NCBI GenBank assembly: GCA_035550375.1
Contig: DASZPH010000011.1
Coordinates: 1-64,000, forward strand
Direction of reading: 5' to 3'
Length of the DNA: 64,000 nt
Origin: DASSFG01 sp035550375
GTDB lineage: Bacteria; Planctomycetota; Planctomycetia; Pirellulales; JAICIG01
Positions within the stretch are counted from its first letter, which is position 1. Each line of letters opens with the position of its first letter. Positions 26,122 to 33,605 of the stretch are shown piece after piece. The position numbers and the translations under genes are program-made. The notes under the pieces are model-generated. The model saw nothing but the letters and a program-made list of their open reading frames with translations. It was not told where the DNA came from and did no database searches.

Positions 26122-27120
26122 GTGAAGACAGAAGTTGTCGTTGTTGATCCGTTGCGGCCCGAGGCTGACCTGCTCGCCCGGGCGGCAGACGTCTTGCGCC
26201 GCGGCGGACTGGTGGCTTTCCCCACGGAGACCGTATACGGCCTGGGCGCCAACGCTCTCGACGAGGCGGCGGCAGCACGCATCTTCGCCGCCAAGGGACG
26301 CCCCGCTGGCAATCCGCTTATCGTTCACGTGGCAACGGTCGACCAGGCGAGACAGCTTGTTGCGTCGTGGCCGGCGGCGGCCGAGCGGCTGGCCGCGAGG
26401 TTCTGGCCGGGACCTCTCACCCTGGTGCTGCCAAAATCTCGTGCGGTTCCCGATTTGGTGACGGCGGGAGGGCCAACGGTGGCGCTGCGCTGTCCGGCGC
26501 ATGCCGTCGCCCGTGGCCTGATCGAGGCCGCTGCCGTGCCCGTCGCCGCCCCCAGCGCCAATGTGTCCACGCGTGTCAGTGCCACGCGCGCCGAACACGT
26601 GCTGCGGGGGCTGGGCGGACGAATCGACATGCTTCTCGACGGCGGTCCGACGCCCGGTGGCCTGGAATCGACCGTGCTCGACGTCACGACGGCGCCGCCG
26701 CGGTTGCTCAGGCCGGGTTTGGTGTCGCGCCGCGATATTGAGGCGTTGATCGGCCCGATCGAAGTCGGCTCTTGCTCTCCCTCGGGCGCCCCGGCTCGGT
26801 CTCCGGGGATGCTCGAACGGCATTACGCCCCGTCTGTTCCGCTGGAGTGCCTGGAGGGGAGCTGGCAGCGCGTGAAAGAGCTTTGCCTGGCTGGAATGCG
26901 AGTCGGTTGGTTGACGCTTGGTTCGGCGCCGGAGGACGGGCTCAGCGGGCTTTTTGCGGTGGAAATGCCGCCCGACCCCGCAGGCTACGGTTCGCAGCTC
27001 TACGCGGCCCTGCACAGCCTGGAAGCGATCGGGCTCGACCGAATCGTGGTCGAGCTTCCGCCCCGGGAGGAGGCCTGGCTGGCCGTGCACGACCGGCTTC
27101 GTCGCTCGGCCACGCCGTAA
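26122..27120 (+). CDS. tsaC: L-threonylcarbamoyladenylate synthase (Sua5-type)
   Basis: Makes threonylcarbamoyl-AMP from threonine, bicarbonate and ATP for the t6A37 tRNA modification. The GTG at 26122 gives MKTEVVVVDPLRPEADLL; no ATG fits better. The YrdC domain (1-200) has the motifs GGLVAFPTETVYGLGANA, FAAKGRPAGNPLIVHV, FWPGPLTLVLPKS, VALRCPAHAVAR, PVAAPSANVST and GGLESTVLDVT. The 332-residue length includes a C-terminal Sua5 domain linked by SPSGAPARSPGMLERHYAP, so it is the two-domain Sua5 type rather than the shorter TsaC. It is divergent from csrA with about 115 bp between. Confidence 0.94.
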   Translation: MKTEVVVVDPLRPEADLLARAADVLRRGGLVAFPTETVYGLGANALDEAAAARIFAAKGRPAGNPLIVHVATVDQARQLVASWPAAAERLAARFWPGPLTLVLPKSRAVPDLVTAGGPTVALRCPAHAVARGLIEAAAVPVAAPSANVSTRVSATRAEHVLRGLGGRIDMLLDGGPTPGGLESTVLDVTTAPPRLLRPGLVSRRDIEALIGPIEVGSCSPSGAPARSPGMLERHYAPSVPLECLEGSWQRVKELCLAGMRVGWLTLGSAPEDGLSGLFAVEMPPDPAGYGSQLYAALHSLEAIGLDRIVVELPPREEAWLAVHDRLRRSATP

Positions 27121-27283
27121 TGTCCTAAACTTGTGGCGGGGGCACCCGTGTAGATGTGAGCGGACGCGCACACCACCACGACGCGATCATCTTGCCTAAC
27201 GTTTGCGATCGATTTTTGCTAGACTGGGGGCCGTTCCCGGCCCGCCGGGTCCGACCAGCCGTCTCTTCTTAGCAGTAGCTGCC

Positions 27284-28360
27284 GTGATTATCGTTCTCAA
27301 ACCCGAAGCCACCGAAAAGCAGATCGAGCACGTTGTCGAACGGGTCGAGTCACTCGGCCTCAAGGCGCACTTGAGCCGGGGTACGTACCGGACGATCATC
27401 GGCGTGATCGGCGACGAAGCCAAGCTGCAAGCCGCGCCGCTGGCGGCGATCCCGGGCGTGGCCAACGTCGTGCCGATTCTCCCGCCGTACAAGTTGGCCA
27501 GCAATGAGGCCCACCCCGAGCCGAGCATCATCGAGGTCGCCGGCGTGAAGATCGGCGGCGGGTACCTGGCGATGATCGCCGGCCCATGCGCCGTCGAGAG
27601 CCCCGAGCGGATGGACGCCATCGCCAAGGCGGTCAAGGCGGCAGGCGCCAACCTGCTGCGCGGCGGAGCGTTTAAACCTCGCACCAGCCCCTACGCTTAC
27701 CAGGGGATGGGAGAAGAGGGGCTGAAAGTCCTCCGCGACACGGGGGACAAATACGGCTTGCCGGTCGTCACCGAAGTGATGGACCCGCGCCGCGTCGAGC
27801 TTGTGTACCGCTACACCGACATGTTTCAGATCGGCGCCCGGAACATGCAGAATTTCAGCCTCCTGACCGAAGTGGGCCAGGCTCGCAAGCCCGTGCTGTT
27901 GAAGCGTGGCATGAGTGCAACCGTCAAGGATCTTTTGATGAGCGCCGAGTACATCCTGTCGGAAGGCAACTCCAGCGTCGTCCTCTGCGAGCGGGGCGTG
28001 AAGAGCTTCGACCCGATTACTCGCAACCTGTTCGACGTCGCCGCCGTGCCGGCCACCAAGGCCCTCTCTCACTTGCCGATCATCGTTGACCCGAGCCATG
28101 CCACGGGCCGGCCCGATCTGATCGGGCCGTGCGCCCTGGCGGGAATTGCCGCCGGCGCGGACGGCGTTCATATCGAGGTGCACAACTGCCCCGAAGAGGC
28201 CCTTTCGGACGGACCGCAAGCCCTGTTGCCCGAGCAATACGCGGCGGTGGCCGCCCAGATTCGCGCCTTGGCCGGGTTGCTTGGAAAGCAGATTTCTACC
28301 ATCGAACACGATGCGCCGCCGGCGGCGCGGGCCATGGCGGTGGCCGGACGGGCAAGGTAA
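27284..28360 (+). CDS. aroF: 3-deoxy-D-arabino-heptulosonate 7-phosphate synthase, type I-beta
   Basis: Condenses phosphoenolpyruvate and erythrose 4-phosphate, the first step of the shikimate pathway. The GTG at 27284 is chosen over the longer frame from 27203 since it reads VIIVLKPEATEKQIEHVVER, the standard N-terminal ferredoxin-like regulatory domain (about residues 1-70) of the Thermotoga-type enzyme. The catalytic barrel follows with MIAGPCAVESPERM, LLRGGAFKPRTSPYAYQG, TEVMDPRRV, QIGARNMQNFSLL, KPVLLKRGMSATV, LCERGVKSFDP and the metal-site IIVDPSHATGRPDL. The 358-residue length is normal. The domain suggests feedback control by aromatic amino acids. tpiA lies 150 bp downstream. Confidence 0.95.
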   Translation: MIIVLKPEATEKQIEHVVERVESLGLKAHLSRGTYRTIIGVIGDEAKLQAAPLAAIPGVANVVPILPPYKLASNEAHPEPSIIEVAGVKIGGGYLAMIAGPCAVESPERMDAIAKAVKAAGANLLRGGAFKPRTSPYAYQGMGEEGLKVLRDTGDKYGLPVVTEVMDPRRVELVYRYTDMFQIGARNMQNFSLLTEVGQARKPVLLKRGMSATVKDLLMSAEYILSEGNSSVVLCERGVKSFDPITRNLFDVAAVPATKALSHLPIIVDPSHATGRPDLIGPCALAGIAAGADGVHIEVHNCPEEALSDGPQALLPEQYAAVAAQIRALAGLLGKQISTIEHDAPPAARAMAVAGRAR

Positions 28361-28510
28361 CGGCATGGGAGGATGGGTTTCCTGCCCGGCACGGAGGCGG
28401 GAAGGCCGTCCTCCGCGAACGGACCGCGTGCCCTCACGGTGTTAGGGCGGCCTGGGAAGGCCGCGCCGCGTAGGCACAGCAATGGGACAAGACAGTAGCG
28501 AGGCAAGAGC

Positions 28511-29266
28511 GTGAGACGATTTTTCATCGCGGGCAATTGGAAAATGAATCTCAATCGCCAGCAGGCGGTTGAGCTGGCCAAAGGGGTGGCGGCCGGAGCC
28601 CAGAAATTCCCCCAGGTCGAACTGGCCGTTTGCCCGCCCGCCGTCTATCTCGAGGCGGTTGGTCAGGTGCTCGCGGGCAGCGAGGTCGGCCTCGGCGCCC
28701 AAAACATGTATCACGAGGCCTCGGGCGCCTTCACCGGAGAAATCAGCGCCGCCATGCTCGTGGATGTGGGTTGCCGCTACGTGATTCTTGGTCACAGCGA
28801 GCGTCGGCACCTGCTCGGCGAAACCGACGAACAGATCAACCGCAAGGTGCTGGCCGCCCTTTCCGCCGGGCTCACCCCGATCGTTTGCGTCGGAGAATTG
28901 CTCAGAGAGCGCGAGGCGGGAGAAACCGGCGAGGTCATCCGCCGTCAGTTCGAGGGTTCGCTGGCGGGAATCGCGGCCGACCAGATGAAAAAAATCGTCA
29001 TCGCCTACGAACCGGTGTGGGCCATCGGTACGGGCAAGGTGGCCACGCCAGAGCAGGCCCAGGAGGTTCATCTCGACCTTCGCAAGCTCATTGCCACCCG
29101 CTACAATGCCGATTTGGCCCAAACCGTGCGGATTCAATACGGCGGTAGCGTCAAGCCGAGCAACGCGGGCGAGTTGCTGTCGCAGGCCGACATCGACGGT
29201 GCGCTGGTCGGGGGCGCCAGTCTGAAGGCCGACGATTTTTTGGGGATTGTTGCAGGAGCCAGATAG
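28511..29266 (+). CDS. tpiA: Triose-phosphate isomerase
   Basis: Interconverts dihydroxyacetone phosphate and glyceraldehyde 3-phosphate in glycolysis. The 251-residue protein has the substrate lysine in FIAGNWKMN, the electrophilic histidine in VILGHSERRHLLGE, the catalytic glutamate in IAYEPVWAIGTGK, the flexible loop 6 just after it, and YGGSVKPSNA with ALVGGASL at the phosphate site. The start is GTG at 28511 (GTGAGACGATTT), and no better ATG exists upstream. It is the second gene of a same-strand group that continues with secG only three bases after its stop region, so the pair is likely co-transcribed. Confidence 0.97.
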   Translation: MRRFFIAGNWKMNLNRQQAVELAKGVAAGAQKFPQVELAVCPPAVYLEAVGQVLAGSEVGLGAQNMYHEASGAFTGEISAAMLVDVGCRYVILGHSERRHLLGETDEQINRKVLAALSAGLTPIVCVGELLREREAGETGEVIRRQFEGSLAGIAADQMKKIVIAYEPVWAIGTGKVATPEQAQEVHLDLRKLIATRYNADLAQTVRIQYGGSVKPSNAGELLSQADIDGALVGGASLKADDFLGIVAGAR

Positions 29267-29269
29267 GCC

Positions 29270-29656
29270 ATGATGTTGTTCCTTAAGATTCTGATGTTCC
29301 TCACGTCATTTATTTTGATCGTGCTGATTCTGCTGCAGCGCGGTCGCGGCGGCGGTCTGGCGGGGGCCTTGGGGGGCATGGGCGGGCAAAGCGCCTTCGG
29401 CAGCAAGGCGGGGGACGTGTTTACCCGGATTACCTCGGGCGTGGCCATCGTCTGGATCGTCCTCTGCGTGGGTGCCCTGAAGTATTTTGGGACTTCGACC
29501 GACCTTTTCGATCCGAACGCCGGCGGCGCCGCGGTGCCGGCTCAGGAGTCGATCGAGCGTCAGACCGGGAAACAGAAAGCGTCTCCCTTGGGCACGAGCG
29601 GTAGTCCGACTGGAACCAAGTCGCCGGCCGGCGGGAAGAGCCCGGCGGGCGAATAG
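29270..29656 (+). CDS. secG: Preprotein translocase subunit SecG
   Basis: Small subunit of the SecYEG channel that aids SecA-driven translocation. The 128-residue protein has two membrane spans (LFLKILMFLTSFILIVLILL at about 2-22; SGVAIVWIVLCVGALKYF at about 56-73) joined by the conserved cytosolic loop with QRGRGGGLAGALGGMGGQSA. The C-terminal 50 residues form a Ser/Pro/Gly/Lys-rich tail (SPAGGKSPAGE-like) not needed in E. coli SecG. The start ATG at 29270 lies three bases after the tpiA stop, with a second ATG adjacent. The tpiA-secG order is conserved in many bacteria. Confidence 0.95.
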   Translation: MMLFLKILMFLTSFILIVLILLQRGRGGGLAGALGGMGGQSAFGSKAGDVFTRITSGVAIVWIVLCVGALKYFGTSTDLFDPNAGGAAVPAQESIERQTGKQKASPLGTSGSPTGTKSPAGGKSPAGE

Positions 29657-29677
29657 AGTCCGTCACGGAGTTATCCG

Positions 29678-30562
29678 TTGCTTCTCAGCATGACCGGCTT
29701 CGGCGAGGCCCACCGTCAGACCGATGGTGTTGCGGTCGCCGTCGAAGTGCGGACGATCAACAATCGCTATTTCAAGCTAACGCTCAAGTGCGGCGAAGGG
29801 TATAGCCTGCTCGAGCCCGACATCGAAGGCGTGGTGCGTCAGCAGATTCGCCGCGGCACGGTGCAGGTGTCGTTGCGGGTCGATCGCGTTCGCGGCAGCG
29901 AAGACTACCAGCTCAACCAGGTGGTGCTGGCCAACTATCGCCGCCAGATCGAGCAGCTCAGCGAGCGCTGGCAGCTCGGCGAACTGGTGCCTCTCGCCCA
30001 GTTGCTGCTGCTGCCCGGCGTGGTGATCGAGAATCCGACCAGCCCGGCCGAAGCCGAGGAAGAGTGGCCCCTGGTCCGGGAGACCCTCGTGGCCGCCATG
30101 GAAAATCTCGCCCACATGCGCCGGGAAGAAGGACGGGCCATGGCCGCCGACCTGCGGGCCAACTGCCTGGCCATCGCCTCCGAATTGAAACAGATCGAAG
30201 AGCGGGCGCCTCTCGTGGTCGAGGCCTACCGCTCTCGCCTGGTCGAGCGCCTGCAAGGGATGCTGGCGGAGTTCGCCGTCACGCTCGATCCGGCTGACCT
30301 GATCAAGGAGGTCGGCCTGTTTGCCGAGCGAAGCGATATTTCCGAAGAAATTGTCCGGCTGCGGAGCCACCTGGAGCAGTTCGACTCGATCATGGAGCTG
30401 CCGGAAAGCTCCGGCCGGAAGCTAGAGTTTCTTACTCAGGAAATGTTTCGAGAAACCAACACGATCGGTTCCAAGGCAAACGACGTGCAGATCGCCCGAC
30501 ACGTGATCGAGATCAAGGCGTCGATCGAACGGATTCGTGAGATGATCCAGAACGTTGAATAA
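29678..30562 (+). CDS. yicC: YicC family endoribonuclease-like protein
   Basis: The 294-residue protein has the family hallmark near the start, LLSMTGFGEAHRQTDG, with the YicC N-terminal domain continuing through VEVRTINNRYFKL and the DUF1732 C-terminal domain in the last 90 residues, whose end reads SGRKLEFLTQEMFRETNTIG and SKANDVQIARHVIEIKASIER. The TTG at 29678 has GGAG eight bases upstream and gives the usual few residues before SMTGFG; ATG 29690 is the alternative. YicC proteins have been linked to ribonuclease activity and stationary-phase fitness in other bacteria. It sits between secG and gmk; the yicC-gmk-rpoZ order is conserved in many bacteria and supports the call. Confidence 0.94.
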   Translation: MLLSMTGFGEAHRQTDGVAVAVEVRTINNRYFKLTLKCGEGYSLLEPDIEGVVRQQIRRGTVQVSLRVDRVRGSEDYQLNQVVLANYRRQIEQLSERWQLGELVPLAQLLLLPGVVIENPTSPAEAEEEWPLVRETLVAAMENLAHMRREEGRAMAADLRANCLAIASELKQIEERAPLVVEAYRSRLVERLQGMLAEFAVTLDPADLIKEVGLFAERSDISEEIVRLRSHLEQFDSIMELPESSGRKLEFLTQEMFRETNTIGSKANDVQIARHVIEIKASIERIREMIQNVE

Positions 30563-30616
30563 GACTTGTAGCCGGTGCGAGGTTTTTGCCAGCAGCGATC
30601 ACCGCGTTGTTTCACG

Positions 30617-30712
30617 GGTAGCCAACGGCGCCCGCGGCTGCATCAAGACTCGGCATCGAAAGACAATCCGGGGCAGTTGGCAGTTCGGCGTCCGCGGGCG
30701 CCGTTGGCTACC
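30617..30712. repeat. 21-bp perfect inverted repeat element between yicC and gmk
   Basis: The arms at 30617-30637 (starting GGTAGCCAACGGCG) and 30692-30712 (ending CGCCGTTGGCTACC) are exact reverse complements over 21 bp and are separated by 54 bp. The hairpin is more than long and GC-rich enough to fold in RNA. It fills most of the 219-bp spacer between the two genes. The copy of a hexamer AGCGAT just outside each arm (30594-30599 and 30718-30723) could be a target duplication, but is short enough to be chance. It is possibly a MITE- or REP-like element, and could attenuate or stabilise the operon transcript. Confidence 0.75.
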
Positions 30713-30781
30713 GGTTAAGCGATGGTGCAACAAGCCGCCCTAACCCTTCCCAGTACTACTATGCCGACGATCGAGGAAGTC

Positions 30782-31363
30782 ATGACGGGCAAGCTGGTCG
30801 TCATTTCGGGGCCGTCGGGGGCCGGAAAGACGACCCTCTTGAAGCGGCTCTATGCCACGACGCCCGTGCCGCTGGTGACCAGCGTTTCCGCCACCACCCG
30901 GCCCCCGCGGCCGGGCGAGGTCGACGGCGTCGATTACCACTTCCTTAGCAAGGAAGAGTTTGCCCGCAGGCGCGAGCGGGGAGAGTTTGTGGAGTGCTTT
31001 GAGGTCTACCAGCGGGGCGACTGGTACGGGACGCTCAAGAGCGAAGTCACCCCTAGATTGGCCGCGGGAAAATGGGTAGTCTTAGAGATCGACGTGCAAG
31101 GAACGCTGGCGGTGCTCAAGCAGCATCCCGATGCGGTGACGATCTTTGTGCGCCCCAGTTCGCTGGGCGAGTTGGAGCGCCGGCTCCGCGACCGGGGCAC
31201 CGAAAGCGAAACGGCCCTCCAGCGACGGCTGGAAGTGGCCCGCCGCGAGTTGGCCTCGGCCGACCGCTATCGCTATCAGGTCATCAACGACGACGTCGAT
31301 CAGGCGTTAAAGCAATTGCGTGATATCCTGTCGGCCCTCGATATTGAACGAGATGGAGGTTGA
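30782..31363 (+). CDS. gmk: Guanylate kinase
   Basis: Phosphorylates GMP to GDP. The frame is open from 30722 with ATGs at 30761 and 30782; the last has AGGA just upstream and gives the standard MTGKLVVISGPSGAGKTTLL start, so it is preferred (193 residues), though the longer forms are possible. The P-loop GPSGAGKT is at residues 9-16. GMP-binding motifs are SATTRPPRPGEVDGVDYHF, the FVECFEVYQRGDWYGT lid region and VLEIDVQGTLAV, with the LIDRR-type ERRLRDRGTE. The stop overlaps the ribosome-binding site for rpoZ (GGAGG at 31355-31359), so the two genes are probably translationally coupled. Confidence 0.95.
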   Translation: MTGKLVVISGPSGAGKTTLLKRLYATTPVPLVTSVSATTRPPRPGEVDGVDYHFLSKEEFARRRERGEFVECFEVYQRGDWYGTLKSEVTPRLAAGKWVVLEIDVQGTLAVLKQHPDAVTIFVRPSSLGELERRLRDRGTESETALQRRLEVARRELASADRYRYQVINDDVDQALKQLRDILSALDIERDGG

Positions 31364-31368
31364 ACGAG

Positions 31369-31635
31369 ATGATTGACGAGCTTCGTGAAGAAGCCATCGT
31401 GAACAAGGTAGGGGGCCGATTCAAGCTGTCGACGCTGATTCAAAAGCGTCTCGTGGCCCTCAACGCCGGTAGCCGGCCCCTGGTCGACACCAAGAGCGAA
31501 GACAAGCTCGAGATCGTGATCCAGGAGATCATGCAGGACAAGATCTTTCTCGACACGTCGGCCAATCTGCGCACCGTCGAGCAACCGGAAGAAGCGGGCG
31601 GCCCACCTGAACTTGACCTCGCTGATTTGACCTGA
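31369..31635 (+). CDS. rpoZ: DNA-directed RNA polymerase omega subunit
   Basis: Small RNA polymerase subunit that helps assembly of beta prime and mediates ppGpp response in some bacteria. The ATG at 31369 is nine bases after GGAGG. A TTG at 31360 would overlap the gmk stop. The 88-residue protein has the core MIDELREEAIVNKVGGRFKL (with the omega motif VGGRFKLSTLIQKRLVALN), then K-rich and acidic helices. It is longer at the C-terminus than E. coli omega homologues of this branch and low in obvious extra motifs. Its placement between gmk and the coaC homologue is the classical gmk-rpoZ-coaBC neighbourhood, which supports the identification despite sequence divergence. Confidence 0.88.
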   Translation: MIDELREEAIVNKVGGRFKLSTLIQKRLVALNAGSRPLVDTKSEDKLEIVIQEIMQDKIFLDTSANLRTVEQPEEAGGPPELDLADLT

Positions 31636-31717
31636 CGCGGCTTTACCGCAGCCAAAGAGGCATCCCGGGACATCCGGCCTACTGGCGCGCAGCTCACACC
31701 CTTAGGCTCTAGAAACC

Positions 31718-32269
31718 ATGAAGGGCCGAGAGATGCTGGTCGGCGTGACGGGCGGAATCGCCGCCTACAAGACGGCGGCCCTCGTCAGCCGACTCGTTCA
31801 GGCCGGCGCGGGCGTCTCGGTGGTGATGACCGAGGCGGCAAAGCAGTTCATTGGGCCTGCCACGTTCGAGGCCCTGACCGGCCGGCCCGTGCACTTGGGC
31901 GTTTTCAACGAAGTCGGCCATCCGCTGGGGGCCCACATCGACCTGGCCGAGCGCGCCGAGTTGCTCTGCGTTGCTCCCGCAACGGCCAACTTCCTGGCCA
32001 AAGCGGCCTGCGGACTGGCCGACGACCTGCTCAGCACGCTCATGCTGTCCGTGGCCGGCAAAGTGATCGTCGCGCCGGCCATGAACAGCGAGATGTGGGC
32101 CAAGCCCGCCGTACAGCGGAACGTCGAGCGACTTCGCGCCGACGGCGTCGTGGTCGTCGACCCCGAAGAAGGCTGGCTAAGCTGCCGCAAGGTCGGCGCC
32201 GGCCGCATGGCCTCCCCCGAGACGCTATTTGCGGTGGTCTCCCAGGTTATCACCCAGCGGCAGGCGTAA
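31718..32269 (+). CDS. coaC: Phosphopantothenoylcysteine decarboxylase, stand-alone (CoaC-like flavoprotein)
   Basis: FMN-dependent decarboxylase that makes 4'-phosphopantetheine in coenzyme A synthesis. The 183-residue protein begins MKGREMLVGVTGGIAAYKTA, the flavoprotein signature; it has the catalytic His in GAHIDLAERAE, the PATANFLAKAACGLADDL block, APAMNSEMW (the PxMNxxMW substrate motif) and a C-terminal GWLSCRKVGAGRM with the catalytic cysteine. In most bacteria this domain is fused to the CoaB synthetase in one protein of about 400 residues; here it ends after CoaC and the next gene is on the other strand. CoaB must be elsewhere. Confidence 0.9.
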   Translation: MKGREMLVGVTGGIAAYKTAALVSRLVQAGAGVSVVMTEAAKQFIGPATFEALTGRPVHLGVFNEVGHPLGAHIDLAERAELLCVAPATANFLAKAACGLADDLLSTLMLSVAGKVIVAPAMNSEMWAKPAVQRNVERLRADGVVVVDPEEGWLSCRKVGAGRMASPETLFAVVSQVITQRQA

Positions 32270-32329
32270 GCACCCGGGGGAATGCGTCGGCTCCCGCCCA
32301 AGCGTCCTGCAGGGGTCGCCGCAGAACAG

Positions 32330-33430
32330 TCAGATCTCGACGCCCAACCCAGGACTGTCGGGCACAAACAGGCGATCCGCTTCATACCGCAGCGGCGGGT
32401 CACACAGGGCGCTCTCGAAGTAGATTGGCCCGATCAGGTCGCCAGGAAACCGTTCGCACAGCAGATTGGGCGTGGCTACCGTGACGTGTGCCATGGCGGC
32501 GGTGGCGACTTCGCGTTCCAGATTACTGCCGATCGTGCAGACGATGCCGGCCGCCTCGGCCATTTTGGCAATGGACTGCGTTGGACGGATGCCCCCGTGT
32601 TTGCCGGGGTACAGGCTTAACACGTCGGCGGCTTCGTGGCGAATCACTTCCAGGGCGTCAAGCGGGGTAAAGACGCTTTCGTCGGCCATCACCGGAATGG
32701 CCGTTTTCCGGCGCACGTTGGCCATCGCCCGGTGGTCGCCGCGGCGGGTGGGTTGTTCAAACAGGGCCACGCCGAGCGGTTCAAATTGGCTGGCCGCCCA
32801 GACGGCCTGCTCGACGGTGTAGCCTCCGTTCGCGTCAACGGTCAGCATTACATCGGGCCCGATCGCCTCGCGCACGGCCCGCAACCGCTCGACATCGGCC
32901 CGCGGGTGGGGATCTCGCGCGACTTTCACTTTGATGCAAGTCCAGCCTCGCTGGACCATCCGCGCCGCCCGTTCGGCCGCCACCGCCGGCTCCACCGCGC
33001 CGACGACGAATTTCAGTCGCACTCCGCTCCCAGCCACGGCCGCATCGCAACCGCCAAGCAGTTTGTAGACCGGCACGCCAAGCGTCTTGCCCTGCAGGTC
33101 GAGCAGGGCCATTTCGACCGCCGCCTTGGCGAAGCTGTTGGCATGAATTGCCCGATCGAGCCGGCGAAGAATCCATTCGCAATCGAAGGGGTCAGCCCCC
33201 AACAAGACGGGCTTGATCTCCTGCTCGAACAGCGCGATCACCCCCGCCTGCGTTTCGCCGCTCCAGATGCAGGTGACGCTCGCCTCGCCGAAACCGATCC
33301 GGCCCTCGTCGTCGCCAAGTTTCACTAATACATATTGCCCGACGAGGTGCGAGCCCAGCGAGCTAATGATGGCGATGTCGGGGCGAACTTGACCTTCAAT
33401 CGGTGCTGCGGTGGCGCTGGTGATCGGCAT
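32330..33430 (-). CDS. Mandelate racemase / muconate lactonizing enzyme family protein
   Basis: Enolase-superfamily enzyme that abstracts a proton alpha to a carboxylate; reactions range from dipeptide epimerisation to sugar-acid dehydration. The start ATG at 33430 is preferred over an in-frame extension to 33844 that reads unlike the family. The 366-residue barrel has the KxK pair in CIKVKVARD, metal ligands D in MLTVDANGGYT, E in LFEQPTRRGD and E/D in VMADESVF, and the opposite lysine in YPGKHGGI. The lid domain is at the N-terminus. The KxK plus K pattern is that of the MLE/dipeptide-epimerase subgroup. The substrate cannot be named. It is divergent from the sedolisin gene. Confidence 0.85.
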   Translation of the reverse strand: MPITSATAAPIEGQVRPDIAIISSLGSHLVGQYVLVKLGDDEGRIGFGEASVTCIWSGETQAGVIALFEQEIKPVLLGADPFDCEWILRRLDRAIHANSFAKAAVEMALLDLQGKTLGVPVYKLLGGCDAAVAGSGVRLKFVVGAVEPAVAAERAARMVQRGWTCIKVKVARDPHPRADVERLRAVREAIGPDVMLTVDANGGYTVEQAVWAASQFEPLGVALFEQPTRRGDHRAMANVRRKTAIPVMADESVFTPLDALEVIRHEAADVLSLYPGKHGGIRPTQSIAKMAEAAGIVCTIGSNLEREVATAAMAHVTVATPNLLCERFPGDLIGPIYFESALCDPPLRYEADRLFVPDSPGLGVEI

Positions 33431-33605
33431 GGCGGCTCTTTTTTTCGGCCCATTGTACACGGCATCCGGCGATTTGCTTGCATTCTTCGCTATCGCCGAT
33501 ATGTTGACGTGAAGGGCGGCCAGGGATAGCGCGCGTCGTTTTTCGTCGGTTCCCTTGGCCCATGTCGTTGGCGGCCGGTTCTCGGTTTTAGCATGGGGAG
33601 GCCAT

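Noticed and set aside
30594..30723. AGCGAT direct repeats as proof of transposition
   Set aside because: Six bases is too short to exclude chance in a 130-bp interval; kept only as a remark on the inverted-repeat element.
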